Source: Rhodospirillales bacterium
GTDB lineage: Bacteria > Pseudomonadota > Alphaproteobacteria > Rhodospirillales > Defluviicoccaceae
Direction: 5' to 3'
Length of the DNA stretch: 64,000 nucleotides
Assembly: GCA_016710335.1 (NCBI GenBank)
Contig: JADJXQ010000001.1
Span: 186,001-250,000, forward strand
In this document: positions 24,286 through 33,731 of the stretch, piece after piece
Position numbering within the stretch: position 1 is the stretch's first letter
Layout: each line of letters starts with the position of its first letter
The notes under the pieces: model-generated
Databases searched by the model: none
The model's input: only the letters and a program-made list of their open reading frames with translations
Told to the model about the DNA's origin: nothing
Translations under genes and position numbers: made by a program

Positions 24286-26409
24286 CTAATAGTTAGCCTC
24301 CAAAGTCCCTATTTCCAGCCGCGTGGGCGCCGGCGTTTTCGGGCGCACGGGCGCGGGGACGCGCCGCACCCATACCGCCGTGTCGTGAAACGCCGCGCCC
24401 CCGGCCGGCGGGGCGGGATCGCCGCCGGTGAGGGTGTTGATGCCCCTCCCCTCCACGAACGCCGCGTTCGGCCACACGCTTTCCACGATGACGACGCCAC
24501 GCTGAAGGCCGGCGAAGGGTTGAACGTCGACCACGACGGAGCCGCGGTGATTGCCGAGCCGCACCCGGTCCTCCGCCGTGAGATCCAGCGCCGCGCAGTC
24601 GTCCGGATGCAGCATCGCCGTCGGCTTGCCCTGCTTGCGCTGCGACGTCGGCGTTTCGGTGAAGCTGGTGTTGAGGAAGTTGTGGGCCGGCGCCGTCACC
24701 AGGCGGAACGGATGGTCCTCGTCCGTGTCCTCGATGATCGCCAGATGGTCCGGCAGCGGCGGCAGGCGAGATCCGCCCGGCCCGAGCGCCGCCCAGTCCG
24801 GCGCGAACCGGAACCGCCCATCGGGCCAGGCAAAGCCGTTTAGATAGTGCGCCTCTTCGAACGGAAGGGCGCAATCGACACCGCCGCTGGCCGCCACCGC
24901 GTCCGCGCCGGGGAGGCCGGCGGTGCGCAGGGTCTCGTCGATGATCTCCCACGCGGTCATCGTGAAGCCGCGATGGGTGAGGCCGAGGCGCCGCGCCAGA
25001 TCGCACAGCACGTCGTGGTTGCTGCGACTTTCGCCGACCGGCGCGATTACCCGAGGCGCCACCTGCAGATAGGTATGGCCGCCACCGACATAGACGTCGT
25101 CGTGCTCCAGGAACGTCGTCGCCGGCAGCACCACATCGGCCATCTTCGCGGTCTCGGTCATGAACTGCTCGTGCACGCAGAGGAACAGGTCGTCCCTTGC
25201 CAGCCCCCGGTGGACAAGCGCCGACTCCGGCGCCACCGCCGCCGGGTTGGTGTTCTGGACGATCATCGCCGTCACCGGCGGCCCCCCGCAGAGAGCCTCC
25301 CGGTCGCCGGTCAGAACGCGGCCGATGCGCGACATGTCCAGTTCCCGGACGTCTTCGCGCCGCGCCTCCGTCCCCTCGATCAGGGAGCGGTCGAGCGCAT
25401 AGAGGCCGCCGTTGGAGAACAGGGCGCCGCCGCCGCGATGTTGCCAGGCGCCGGTGACGGCCGGCAGGCACGAGGCGGCGTGCATGTTGACGGCGCCGTT
25501 GCGGGACCGCGTGAAGCCGTAGCCGAGCCGGAGGAAGCTCCGCTTGGTGCTGCCGTAGAGCCGGGCGAAGTGCTCGATCATCTTCGCATCCAGGCCGGTG
25601 ATCCCTGCCGCCCACTGCGGCGTTCGCGTCTCCAGGTGACGCTCGAGGCGGTCGGGGCAGTCGGTGTAGCGGGCGAGGTAGTCGCGATCCGCGCAGCCGT
25701 CGCGGAACAGCACGTGCATGACCGCACACGCCAGCGCCCCGTCGGTTCCCGGTTTCAGCGCCAGGTGCAGGTCGGCGGCACGGGCGGTGGCGTTCGCGTA
25801 GGGGTCGATGGACACGAGCCTGGCGCCCCTCCTCTTCCGCGCCGCCGTGGCGTGGGTCATGACGTGGACCTGGGTCGCCGCCATGTTGCCGCCCCACAGC
25901 ACGATGAGGTCGGAAGCCTCCATCTCCCGCGGGTCGAGGCCGCGATAGGCGCCGGCGCCGGCGATCCACCCGGGCTTGGCGATGGCGACGCAGATGGTCT
26001 CGGCCATCAGCGACGTGCCCATGACGTGGCGGAACCGCTTTATGCCGTCCCGCTGCACAAGCCCCATGGTGCCTGCATAGTTGTAGGGCCACACCGCCTC
26101 GGCGCCGTGGGTGGCGATTGCGGCGCGGAAGGCGTCAGCGACCCGGTCCAGCGCCTCGTCCCAGCCGATCGCCTCGAAGCGGCCCTCGCCCTTGGCGCCG
26201 ACCCGCACCAGCGGCCGGGTCAGCCGGTCCGGATGGTGCACCCGCTCGGCATAGCGGGCCACCTTGGCGCAGACGACGCCGGCGGTGTACGGGTTGTCGG
26301 CGGCGCCGTGCACCCGGCCGATGGTCGCGTCATCGAGGCGCTCGACATCGAGGGCGCAGGTGCTGGGACAATCGTGCGGGCACGCGGTCCGCACCCTCTC
26401 GTGGCTCAT
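24286..26409 (-). CDS. Molybdopterin (bis-MGD) oxidoreductase with N-terminal [4Fe-4S] cluster
   Basis: 707 residues, DMSO-reductase superfamily. The N-terminal cluster ligands are Cys10, Cys14, Cys18 and Cys47 (TACPHDCPSTCALDV and GVVCAKVARY). Central domains include IVLWGGNMAATQVHVM and FLRLGYGFTRSRNGAVNMHA; MADVVLPATTFLEHDDVYV follows, and the C-terminal molydopterin-dinucleotide domain starts near residue 590. There is no Tat signal, so it is cytoplasmic. It resembles the group annotated as molybdopterin-containing oxidoreductase or assimilatory-type enzymes without partner subunits. Substrate is unknown. Cofactor synthesis genes moaD and moaE are 20 kb away. Confidence 0.92.
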   Translation of the reverse strand: MSHERVRTACPHDCPSTCALDVERLDDATIGRVHGAADNPYTAGVVCAKVARYAERVHHPDRLTRPLVRVGAKGEGRFEAIGWDEALDRVADAFRAAIATHGAEAVWPYNYAGTMGLVQRDGIKRFRHVMGTSLMAETICVAIAKPGWIAGAGAYRGLDPREMEASDLIVLWGGNMAATQVHVMTHATAARKRRGARLVSIDPYANATARAADLHLALKPGTDGALACAVMHVLFRDGCADRDYLARYTDCPDRLERHLETRTPQWAAGITGLDAKMIEHFARLYGSTKRSFLRLGYGFTRSRNGAVNMHAASCLPAVTGAWQHRGGGALFSNGGLYALDRSLIEGTEARREDVRELDMSRIGRVLTGDREALCGGPPVTAMIVQNTNPAAVAPESALVHRGLARDDLFLCVHEQFMTETAKMADVVLPATTFLEHDDVYVGGGHTYLQVAPRVIAPVGESRSNHDVLCDLARRLGLTHRGFTMTAWEIIDETLRTAGLPGADAVAASGGVDCALPFEEAHYLNGFAWPDGRFRFAPDWAALGPGGSRLPPLPDHLAIIEDTDEDHPFRLVTAPAHNFLNTSFTETPTSQRKQGKPTAMLHPDDCAALDLTAEDRVRLGNHRGSVVVDVQPFAGLQRGVVIVESVWPNAAFVEGRGINTLTGGDPAPPAGGAAFHDTAVWVRRVPAPVRPKTPAPTRLEIGTLEANY

Positions 26410-26581
26410 CGGGAGTCCTCGCCGGCAGCGCTAATTTCGTTGCAGAGTCTAGCCCCCGACAACCGCTTGTTCAATGCCGCTCGCCGGCGGCGGGTTGATC
26501 GCCGCTTGCGGGCGGGCGCTCACGGTTTCACAATAAGCGCATGCCCGCTCGACCTGACGCCCACGCCGCCGCCGAGACGTG

Positions 26582-27691
26582 ATGCCGACGCCGGACTCAG
26601 TTGACTGCGCTGTCGTCGGCGCCGGTGTGGTCGGCCTCGCCGCCGCCCGCGCCCTCGCCGCGGCCGGCCGCGAGGTGGTGGTGCTGGAGGCGGCCGACGC
26701 CATCGGCACTGCCACCAGTTCCCGCAACTCCGAAGTCATCCACGCCGGCCTGTACTACCCGCAGGGCAGCCTCAAGGCGCGGCTCTGCGTCGACGGCCGC
26801 AAGCGCCTCTACGCCTACCTCGACGCCCACGGCATCGACGTCGACCGGTGCGGCAAGCTGATCGTCGCCACGGAGGAGGCAGAGTTGCCGGCGCTGGCGG
26901 CGCTGGAGCGGACGGCCGCGACCAACGGCGTCGACGACCTGCGCCGGTTGAGCGGCCGGGAGGCGCGGGCGATGGAGCCGAACCTCCGCTGTGTCGCCGC
27001 CCTGTTGTCGCCGTCGAGCGGCATCTTCGACACCCACGCCTACATGCTGGCCCTGCAGGGCGACGCCGAAGAGCGGGGCGCGATGATCGCGTTCCTGAGC
27101 CCGGTCACCGGCGGCGAGGTCCGCGACGACGGCATCGTCATCAACGCCGGCGGGCCGGAGCCGATGAGCCTTCTCTGCCGGTCCGTGATCAATGCCGCCG
27201 GCCTCGGCGCGCAGCCTCTGGCACGGGCGGTCGCGGGTGTTGCCGACGCCACGATCCCTCCCCTCCACTTCGCCAAGGGCAGCTATTTCTCCCTTCTCGG
27301 GCGCCCCCCGTTCCGGCGCCTGATCTATCCGGTGCCGGGCCTCGCCAGCCTCGGCACGCACTACACCATGGACCTTGGCGGCCAGGGGCGGTTCGGGCCG
27401 GACGTGGAGTGGGTGGAGGCCATCGACTACCACGTGGATCCGGCTCGCGCCGAGACGTTCTACGGCGCCATCCGCCGCTACTGGCCGGACATCAACGCCG
27501 ATGCTCTGGCGCCGGCGTATGCCGGCGTGCGCCCCAAGATCCAGGCCCCGGGCGCGCCGCCGCACGACTTCGTTATCCAGGGCGCCGACGTTCACGGCGT
27601 GCCGGGCCTGGTCAACCTCTACGGCATCGAGTCGCCCGGCCTCACCGCTTCCCTCGCCATTGCGGACGAAGTCCTGAAGCGCCTCGCGTAG
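26582..27691 (+). CDS. FAD-dependent oxidoreductase of the L-2-hydroxyglutarate oxidase type
   Basis: 369 residues, DAO/LhgO family. The FAD-binding Rossmann motif is VDCAVVGAGVVGLAAARALA near the N-terminus. The family segment SSRNSEVIHAGLYYPQGSLKARLCV near residue 46 is characteristic of LhgO/L2HGDH-like enzymes. The C-terminus has GLVNLYGIESPGLTASLAIA, which contacts the FAD. It probably oxidises a 2-hydroxy acid and passes electrons to the quinone pool. I use the ATG at 26582; a GTG directly before it is equally open. It is divergent from the molybdopterin enzyme, with 172 bases between them. Confidence 0.9.
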   Translation: MPTPDSVDCAVVGAGVVGLAAARALAAAGREVVVLEAADAIGTATSSRNSEVIHAGLYYPQGSLKARLCVDGRKRLYAYLDAHGIDVDRCGKLIVATEEAELPALAALERTAATNGVDDLRRLSGREARAMEPNLRCVAALLSPSSGIFDTHAYMLALQGDAEERGAMIAFLSPVTGGEVRDDGIVINAGGPEPMSLLCRSVINAAGLGAQPLARAVAGVADATIPPLHFAKGSYFSLLGRPPFRRLIYPVPGLASLGTHYTMDLGGQGRFGPDVEWVEAIDYHVDPARAETFYGAIRRYWPDINADALAPAYAGVRPKIQAPGAPPHDFVIQGADVHGVPGLVNLYGIESPGLTASLAIADEVLKRLA

Positions 27692-27834
27692 GCGGGTTCC
27701 GGCGTCCTTGCGAGGCGGACCCTGCTCGCGATCACGATATTCCCGCTCGGTACAATCCTGGGTCGCGATATCAACATCGCGGTAAGGTTTGCCGTCGACA
27801 CTGCCGGAAGCGAGGGCACTGAAGGACTGAAGGC

Positions 27835-28596
27835 ATGAACCGATCCCGTTTCCGCACCGTCTCCGCCATCGCGCTGGCAAGCGCCGTCGCGTCCGCCGCC
27901 GGCGGCTGCAACACCTTTAGCCGCCTCTCCGACGTCGGCGCCGAGCCGCAGATGAGCGCGGTCTCCAACCCGGTGGCGCAACCGGGGTACCGGCCGGTCA
28001 GCCTGCCGATGCCGGCGCCGATGATCGCCGAGGAGAACCCCAGTTCACTGTGGCGGCCGGGCGCCAAGGCGTTCTTCAAGGACATCCGCGCCAAGGACGT
28101 GGGCGACATCCTCACCGTCCAGCTCAGCCTCGACGACAAGGCGTCGCTCAACAACGCCACCAACCGGCAGCGCGAAGCGAGCGAGTCAACCCAGCTCGAC
28201 GCGCTGCTCGGCTTCGAAAATCCGGTGAAGGGGGTGTTCAAGAGGGCGGAGGACCCGAGCAACCTGCTCGACTTCGGCTCGACGAGCGAGACCGACGGCG
28301 ACGGCGACATCGACCGCAGCGAACAGATCGACCTCAAGGTCGCCGCGGTGGTGACCCAGGTGCTGCCCAACGGCTCGCTGGCGATCATGGGCCGCCAGGA
28401 GCTGCGGGTGAACTACGAACTGCGCGAGCTGATGGTCCAAGGCATCATCCGGCCCCAGGACATCGAGGCCGACAACACCATCTCCCACGAGAAGATCGCC
28501 GAGATGCGCCTCGCATACGGCGGCCGCGGCACCTTGAGCGACCTGCAGCAGCCGCGCTGGGGCACCCAGGTGTGGGACATCCTGGCGCCGTTCTGA
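27835..28596 (+). CDS. flgH: Flagellar L-ring protein FlgH
   Basis: 253 residues. FlgH is an outer-membrane lipoprotein forming the L ring of the flagellar basal body. The signal peptide ends with a lipobox-like SAAGGC (Cys25). Diagnostic segments are SLWRPGAKAFFKDIRAKDVG near residue 71, DILTVQLSLDDKA, and the C-terminus GRGTLSDLQQPRWGTQVWDI. The length is normal. No flgG, flgA, flgI or other motility gene lies beside it; the neighbours are metabolic, and it appears to be transcribed alone. It may be a genuine flagellar gene relocated from its cluster. Confidence 0.95.
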   Translation: MNRSRFRTVSAIALASAVASAAGGCNTFSRLSDVGAEPQMSAVSNPVAQPGYRPVSLPMPAPMIAEENPSSLWRPGAKAFFKDIRAKDVGDILTVQLSLDDKASLNNATNRQREASESTQLDALLGFENPVKGVFKRAEDPSNLLDFGSTSETDGDGDIDRSEQIDLKVAAVVTQVLPNGSLAIMGRQELRVNYELRELMVQGIIRPQDIEADNTISHEKIAEMRLAYGGRGTLSDLQQPRWGTQVWDILAPF

Positions 28597-28615
28597 GGGA
28601 CCCTTCAGTCCGTCG

Positions 28616-29245
28616 TCAGGCCTTCGCCGAGGGTCGGGCGCTGACCTCCTGGTGCCAGCGGCGGGCATGGGTGTGGTCGTCGGGGAGGCCGAGCTTTATC
28701 CAGCCGGCGAAGTCGACGGCGACCAGCGCGGTGATGTCGGCGATGGTGAAATGGCCGCCGGCGACGAACGGGGATTCGGCTAGGCGCTCGTCGAGGACAC
28801 GGAAGAAGCGCCGGACGCGCATCCGCCCCCGCTCCGCCAGTTCCGGGATCTGCTCGACGCCGTCAACGCCGGTCAGCGCCCGGCCCTTCATGCCCTTGGA
28901 CGCGTTTCGGAAGGCGTCCTGGGCGGGGAGGAAGCCATCGATCTCGCACCGGTGCTCCCACATCGCCACCACCGCCTTGTCCCTGGCGTCGCGGCCCATC
29001 AGCGGCGGGTCCGGCCACGTCTCCTCAATGTAGCGGCAGATCGCCACCGCCTCGGTGATCGTGGCGCCGTCGTCGAGGGCGAGCGCCGGCACCGTCGCCC
29101 ATGGGTTGATGCGGCGGAATTCGGGCTGCAAGTGCTCGCCATTGCGCAGGTCCACCTGCACGGTCGGCAACTCGACGCCCTTCTCGGCCAGGAATATGCG
29201 CACACGGCGCGGGCTCGGCGCGGTGCTGCAGTCGTAGAATTTCAT
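28616..29245 (-). CDS. Glutathione S-transferase
   Basis: 209 residues. The N-terminal thioredoxin-like domain (MKFYDCSTAPSPRRVRIFLA) has the Ser/Cys catalytic region, the cis-proline in NPWATVPAL, and the glutathione-binding acidic-Ser-type motif ITEAVAICRYIEE. An all-helical C-terminal domain follows with ADITALVAVDFAGW. It probably conjugates or reduces small electrophiles in the cytoplasm. It lies 67 bases after the MFS transporter on the same strand and may share its transcript, which would fit detoxification plus export. It converges on flgH with a 19-base gap. Confidence 0.93.
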   Translation of the reverse strand: MKFYDCSTAPSPRRVRIFLAEKGVELPTVQVDLRNGEHLQPEFRRINPWATVPALALDDGATITEAVAICRYIEETWPDPPLMGRDARDKAVVAMWEHRCEIDGFLPAQDAFRNASKGMKGRALTGVDGVEQIPELAERGRMRVRRFFRVLDERLAESPFVAGGHFTIADITALVAVDFAGWIKLGLPDDHTHARRWHQEVSARPSAKA

Positions 29246-29312
29246 GGCTGTCCTCCCTGCCCTGTTCAGGCGGTCGATCTTGCCGGGAACGTGCATCCGC
29301 CACAACCGCGGA

Positions 29313-30569
29313 TCAAGCGAGACCGCCGCCGGCTCCCTTCTTGCGACGGGCGGAACCAAAGGTCAGCCCGCCCGCTATGGCAACGATCGCCAACAGCGCG
29401 AAGGCGCCGGTAAAATTGCCGCTCGCTCCGGAGGCGACGGCGAACGCCGACGGGCCGGCGAGAACGCCCGCAAAGGTGAACACCAGGGAGCCGCCGGTGG
29501 CGCTGCCGATGCGATCGCGCGGACTGACCCGCGCCACCTCGGCCAGGTAGACGCCATTCCAGCCGATCGCGGTGAAGCCGAAAACGACCACCACGCCGAC
29601 GATCCAGGCAACGGACACGTCCGGGCTGAGTTGCGTCGTGGCGAGCGCCGCCAACGCGCTGACGCCGCTCATTCCGAGCAGCACCGCCGGGCCGTTGTCG
29701 ACCCGGTCCGCGAGCCAGCCCCAGAAGACGCGGCCGACCGCTCCCGAGGCCTGCACGGCGCCGAGCAACGCCCCCGCCTGCACGAGACCGAAATCAAGGT
29801 CCTCGACCAGCAGCGCCACCAGGAACGACATCAAACAGAGTTGGACCGCGGAGAAGAAGAAGGCGGCGATGGAGAGCCGGCGCAGCGCCGGATCGGACCA
29901 CACGAGGCGGAGGTCGGTCCACGGCGATCGCGTCAGCACCGTCGTCCGGTCGCGGTCCCCGTCCCAGCGCCGGCGCACGAACTGCAACGCTGCGAGGGCG
30001 ACGAGGCTTAGCGCCGAACAGGCCGCGAAGGCCCACGGCCAGCCGTAGCCGACGGTGACCGTCGGCGCCATCAGCCCGGCGGCGATGCCGCCCAGCGGGA
30101 CGCCGGTCTGCTTGATGGAATAGATCAGGTTGCGATTGCGGCTGGCGGCGAAGCGCTCGAGCAGGTGCGACGAGGCCGGGTTGGTGAGGCCGTAGCCGAA
30201 GCCGATCAGCACGGAGGCCAATGCCAGTGCCGGCAGCCAGGGGACGATGGCGAGGCCGGTGCCGGCGCCGCAGAGGGCGAGCGCGGCCTGGCTGACCCTG
30301 CACGCGCCGAACCGGCGCACGACGCTGCCGCCGACCATGGAGGTGGCCATGGCGCCGCCGTACACGACAGCGATCTGGTAGCCGATGGCGCCGGCGCCGA
30401 CGCCGAGGTCGGCCGCGAGCGTCGGGGCGATGGCGGACGGCACCAGCGCGCACATGGTGACCAACGTCTGCACGCTCGTCGCCGCCCCCACCACCAGCGC
30501 CGGGCGTTCGGACGGATGACCAGGTGGATGCGGGTTCGGCTCCGGCTCGCTCGGCTCGCTCGTCTCCAT
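29313..30569 (-). CDS. Major facilitator superfamily transporter
   Basis: 418 residues with about 12 hydrophobic helices (roughly 27-415), a proline-rich cytoplasmic N-terminal tail (about 1-25) and a short basic C-terminus. The loop between helices 2 and 3 reads GGSVVRRFGACRVSQ, matching the MFS cytoplasmic motif. FAASRNRNLIYSIKQTGVPLGG after helix 4 and YLAEVARVSPRDRIGSATGG later are typical of the CynX/NNP-like or general MFS-1 group. The transported solute cannot be inferred. It precedes the glutathione transferase on the same strand. Confidence 0.9.
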   Translation of the reverse strand: METSEPSEPEPNPHPPGHPSERPALVVGAATSVQTLVTMCALVPSAIAPTLAADLGVGAGAIGYQIAVVYGGAMATSMVGGSVVRRFGACRVSQAALALCGAGTGLAIVPWLPALALASVLIGFGYGLTNPASSHLLERFAASRNRNLIYSIKQTGVPLGGIAAGLMAPTVTVGYGWPWAFAACSALSLVALAALQFVRRRWDGDRDRTTVLTRSPWTDLRLVWSDPALRRLSIAAFFFSAVQLCLMSFLVALLVEDLDFGLVQAGALLGAVQASGAVGRVFWGWLADRVDNGPAVLLGMSGVSALAALATTQLSPDVSVAWIVGVVVVFGFTAIGWNGVYLAEVARVSPRDRIGSATGGSLVFTFAGVLAGPSAFAVASGASGNFTGAFALLAIVAIAGGLTFGSARRKKGAGGGLA

Positions 30570-30841
30570 CGGCGGCGTGTACGGCCGCGGCGGCCGGAAG
30601 CAAAGCGTTTATCCGCAGTGCGTGCGCGTTTCGGACGGATTTTGCCGGGTTTGTGGCGGCTTTAGACGGTTCTGATCGGCCGTTTCCGGGTCAAGTGATT
30701 GATTCCAATAACTATGTGTCCGATTCCACGCGCAAGAATGTATGCAAATGTACTCGGATGTACTCAATACCATAGTTGAACTTGGGGTCTTTCCCGCTCC
30801 GCGGTTGATACGGCTCCCGGCGCCGTCTGACCGCGCACCGC

Positions 30842-31609
30842 TTATGTTCTAGGAGCGTTCCTGTTCGCGTCAAGGGGTTGACGATCGTGGCCGGCTTGGA
30901 GGAACTCCACGTGACGGGCGATGTCGTGGGCGGTGCGGGAATAGAGCTGGCGGTAGCGCAGCACGACGGTCACCAGAGCCGCGCCCAACATCATGGCGGC
31001 CGGGTGAATGAACCAGCCGAGGGCAGCGAGAGCGAAATAGTAGGCGCGGACACCGGCGTTGAATTGCCAGAAGGCGTGGCTGAGCATGTCCGCCATGCGG
31101 CGCGCCAGATGCGGATCCAACGGCGCGCTCGGCTCCGGCGCGCTGCCGACGATGGCGGAGAAGTAGTTGAACTGGCGGATGGCCCAGGTGAACTTGAAGA
31201 ATGCATAGACGAAAATGCCGACCAGAAGCAGGACCTTGATCTCGAACAGCGCCAAGGCGCCGGAGGTCAACAGCAGGGACATGTTGGCTGTCGCCGCATG
31301 CAGGCGCTCGGCGGAACTCAGGAGTCCGATCAGGCCGGCAAGCAGTATCAGGGTCGTGGATGCGAAGAAGGTCGCGGTGCGGATGGAGTGGCCGATCAGC
31401 GCGGCATCCATCATGCGCTGTTCGCGGGCCAGCATGCGCCACATCCAACCTTCGCGCACGGCGATCATCAGGCTGTTGATGCTGCGGGGATGGCGGAAGC
31501 GCCCGTCGAGCAAGATATTGTAGATGATCCACACGCCGAAGAAGACGCACGCCGCGACCGCATCCATCAGCGGGACGGCCGCCAACGCGGTGTCACCAAA
31601 GCGATCCAT
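30842..31609 (-). CDS. DUF599-family inner-membrane protein
   Basis: About 255 residues with four to five hydrophobic helices. Diagnostic DUF599 segments are RSINSLMIAVREGWMWRML (loop after helix 1), HSIRTATFFASTTLILLAGL, VYAFFKFTWAIRQFNYFSAI and GVRAYYFALAALGWFIHPAA. The function of the family is unknown. I use the ATG at 31609, just before the first hydrophobic helix. The open frame continues far upstream without family similarity, and no ribosome site is strong. It is divergent from the patatin gene with 271 bases between. Confidence 0.85.
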   Translation of the reverse strand: MDRFGDTALAAVPLMDAVAACVFFGVWIIYNILLDGRFRHPRSINSLMIAVREGWMWRMLAREQRMMDAALIGHSIRTATFFASTTLILLAGLIGLLSSAERLHAATANMSLLLTSGALALFEIKVLLLVGIFVYAFFKFTWAIRQFNYFSAIVGSAPEPSAPLDPHLARRMADMLSHAFWQFNAGVRAYYFALAALGWFIHPAAMMLGAALVTVVLRYRQLYSRTAHDIARHVEFLQAGHDRQPLDANRNAPRT

Positions 31610-31880
31610 GGCGAAACGATAGTCGCCCCTAAACGCGTGAAGCCGAAAGCCTGGAAGATCCATGTGCTGCGCCCTTCCAGACTGATGGATAACGGTCAGA
31701 ATGTCTCGCCACTTTTGAACGTGTTGCGGCACGATACGCCGGGGGTGGACGACAACGACGGACGACGCAGGCAGACGTCTCATAACCCGAACAAGGTGGC
31801 TTAACCGGGTGCGATCGCGTATCGTTTCCAGTTCGCGTTCAACAGAGGACAAGCGGTAGTGAATGCGCGGGAGGGATGCC

Positions 31881-33731
31881 ATGGGCGACGAAGCGGGCAC
31901 GCGGCCGACGTTCGAGATCGGGCTGGTGATGGCGGGTGCGGTTTCGGCAGGCGCGTATACGGCCGGCGTCATCGATTTCATATTGGAGGCGCTGGACGCG
32001 ATCGAGGACGTGCGCAACGGCGTCGATACATCGTACCTGAATACCGGCTTGGCGGGCGAGACGCCGCTGTTCGATCCGCCGCACCGGGTGCTCATCCGCG
32101 CCATGTCCGGCACGTCGGCGGGCGCCATGGTGACCGGCATGACCGCGGCGATGCTTGGCACCCGCGTGCCGCCGGTGGCCTCCGTGGATGCCCCGCGCAC
32201 GCCGCAGCAACGCACCGGCAACCCGCTCTACGACAGCTGGGTGCAGCGCATCCATGCCGACGTCCTGCTCGGGACCGGCGACCTCGGGCCGGATCGGCCG
32301 ATCGTCTCGCTGCTCAACTCCGACGAGTTGGGGCACATCGCGCGGGACGCGCTTGCCGTCTCGCAGCGAAACGATGCGCGACGCTCGTACATCGCCGACC
32401 GGCTGCCGATATATCTCTGTGTCGGCAACCTGCGCGGCGTGCGATACTCCCTCGCCCTGCACTCCGGCGATGTCGCGCGGGAGCATCAGATGTCGATGCA
32501 CGCCGACAACGTGGGCTTCGTGTTCGGCCCCGAGGGGACGAGGAAGGACGGAATGGTCCCGCTCACCCCGGCCGGCACGCCTGAGAATTGGTCGGCGCTC
32601 GGCGATGCGGCTTTGGCGAGCGGCGCCTTCCCGATCGGGCTGGCGGCGCGGGCCCTGGAGCGGGATTTCGGAGCCTATTGCGATCGGCCGTGGTTCATTC
32701 CCTCGGCAGAGCAGCCGCCGGTGCGGAGACTGGCGAACGGCCAACCTGCGGAGCCGCCGGACTCGCCGGAGTCATGGAGGAGCCGCTCCGGCGAGTTTGT
32801 TCGCATCCCGCCGCTCGATCATCGCGAAGACTTTCCCGACGGCCGCTACGCATTCGCCAACGTCGACGGTGGCGTGTTCAACAACGAGCCGCTGGAGCTG
32901 TGTCGTCTGGCGCTGGCCGAGGAGGACGGTCGCAATCCTCGCGGCCGCACCGAGGCAAGCCGAGCAGTGCTGATGATCGATCCGTTCCCCAACCTTTTCG
33001 AGTTGGTTCGCGACTATGATCCGGGAGAGGAGATCGCCCTCGTCAACGTCGCCAAGCGCCTGCTCGGCGCCTTCGTCTCGCAGGCGCGATTCAAGGCGGA
33101 CGAATTGGCGCTGGCCCGTGACGACACCGTGTTCAGCCGGTTCGCGATCTTCCCGGTCCGCTACGCCAGCCTGGACGCGGCGGAACCGGCGACCTATGCA
33201 CTCGCTTGCGGCGCATTGGGCGGCTTCGGCGGGTTTCTGTCGCGGGAGTTCCGTCAACACGACTACATGCTGGGCCGGCGCAACTGCCAGAGGTTCCTTC
33301 GCAAGCATTTCGTGCTGCCGGCCGATCCGGACAACGGCGTCGTCAATCCGATTGTCGCCGGCTGGCCGAACGACGCCAACCGCGCCGCTTGCGCGGTCGT
33401 CAAGGAGATGGCAGTCGACGGCGAATACCGCCCGGTGGTCCACCTGCCGGTGATCCCGTTGCTCGGCAAGCTGGCGAGCGAGGCGTACACGCGCATGCCG
33501 CCGTGGCCGGCGCGCCCCGGCGACCTCAGCGTCGGGCGGCTTCGCGAAGCGGTGCTCGGCCGCGGCGACGCGTTGAAGCGGTGCATGGTCAGCAAGTCCG
33601 CCCCGTCGTGGATGTTTCGCCAGGGGATCAATTATTTCTGGTGGCGCAAGCGCAAGCAGTGGGTCGACCGCTTCGTCATCGAGCCCATCGTTGCGGACCT
33701 CCGGAAACGCGGGATCACCCCGGCCGCGTGA
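31881..33731 (+). CDS. Patatin-like phospholipase with C-terminal DUF3376-type region
   Basis: 616 residues; the ATG at 31881 is chosen because GGAGG lies 7 bases before it. The patatin catalytic dyad is present: nucleophile Ser79 in MSGTSAGAM, after the glycine-rich oxyanion loop GLVMAGAVSAGAYTAGV, and Asp329 in NVDGGVFNNEP. The C-terminal half includes the motif HDYMLGRRNCQRFLRKHFVL, typical of long bacterial patatins. It probably hydrolyses acyl chains from phospholipids; no signal peptide is visible. The stop overlaps the start of the trypsin-like gene (GTGA), so the two are translationally coupled. Confidence 0.9.
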   Translation: MGDEAGTRPTFEIGLVMAGAVSAGAYTAGVIDFILEALDAIEDVRNGVDTSYLNTGLAGETPLFDPPHRVLIRAMSGTSAGAMVTGMTAAMLGTRVPPVASVDAPRTPQQRTGNPLYDSWVQRIHADVLLGTGDLGPDRPIVSLLNSDELGHIARDALAVSQRNDARRSYIADRLPIYLCVGNLRGVRYSLALHSGDVAREHQMSMHADNVGFVFGPEGTRKDGMVPLTPAGTPENWSALGDAALASGAFPIGLAARALERDFGAYCDRPWFIPSAEQPPVRRLANGQPAEPPDSPESWRSRSGEFVRIPPLDHREDFPDGRYAFANVDGGVFNNEPLELCRLALAEEDGRNPRGRTEASRAVLMIDPFPNLFELVRDYDPGEEIALVNVAKRLLGAFVSQARFKADELALARDDTVFSRFAIFPVRYASLDAAEPATYALACGALGGFGGFLSREFRQHDYMLGRRNCQRFLRKHFVLPADPDNGVVNPIVAGWPNDANRAACAVVKEMAVDGEYRPVVHLPVIPLLGKLASEAYTRMPPWPARPGDLSVGRLREAVLGRGDALKRCMVSKSAPSWMFRQGINYFWWRKRKQWVDRFVIEPIVADLRKRGITPAA

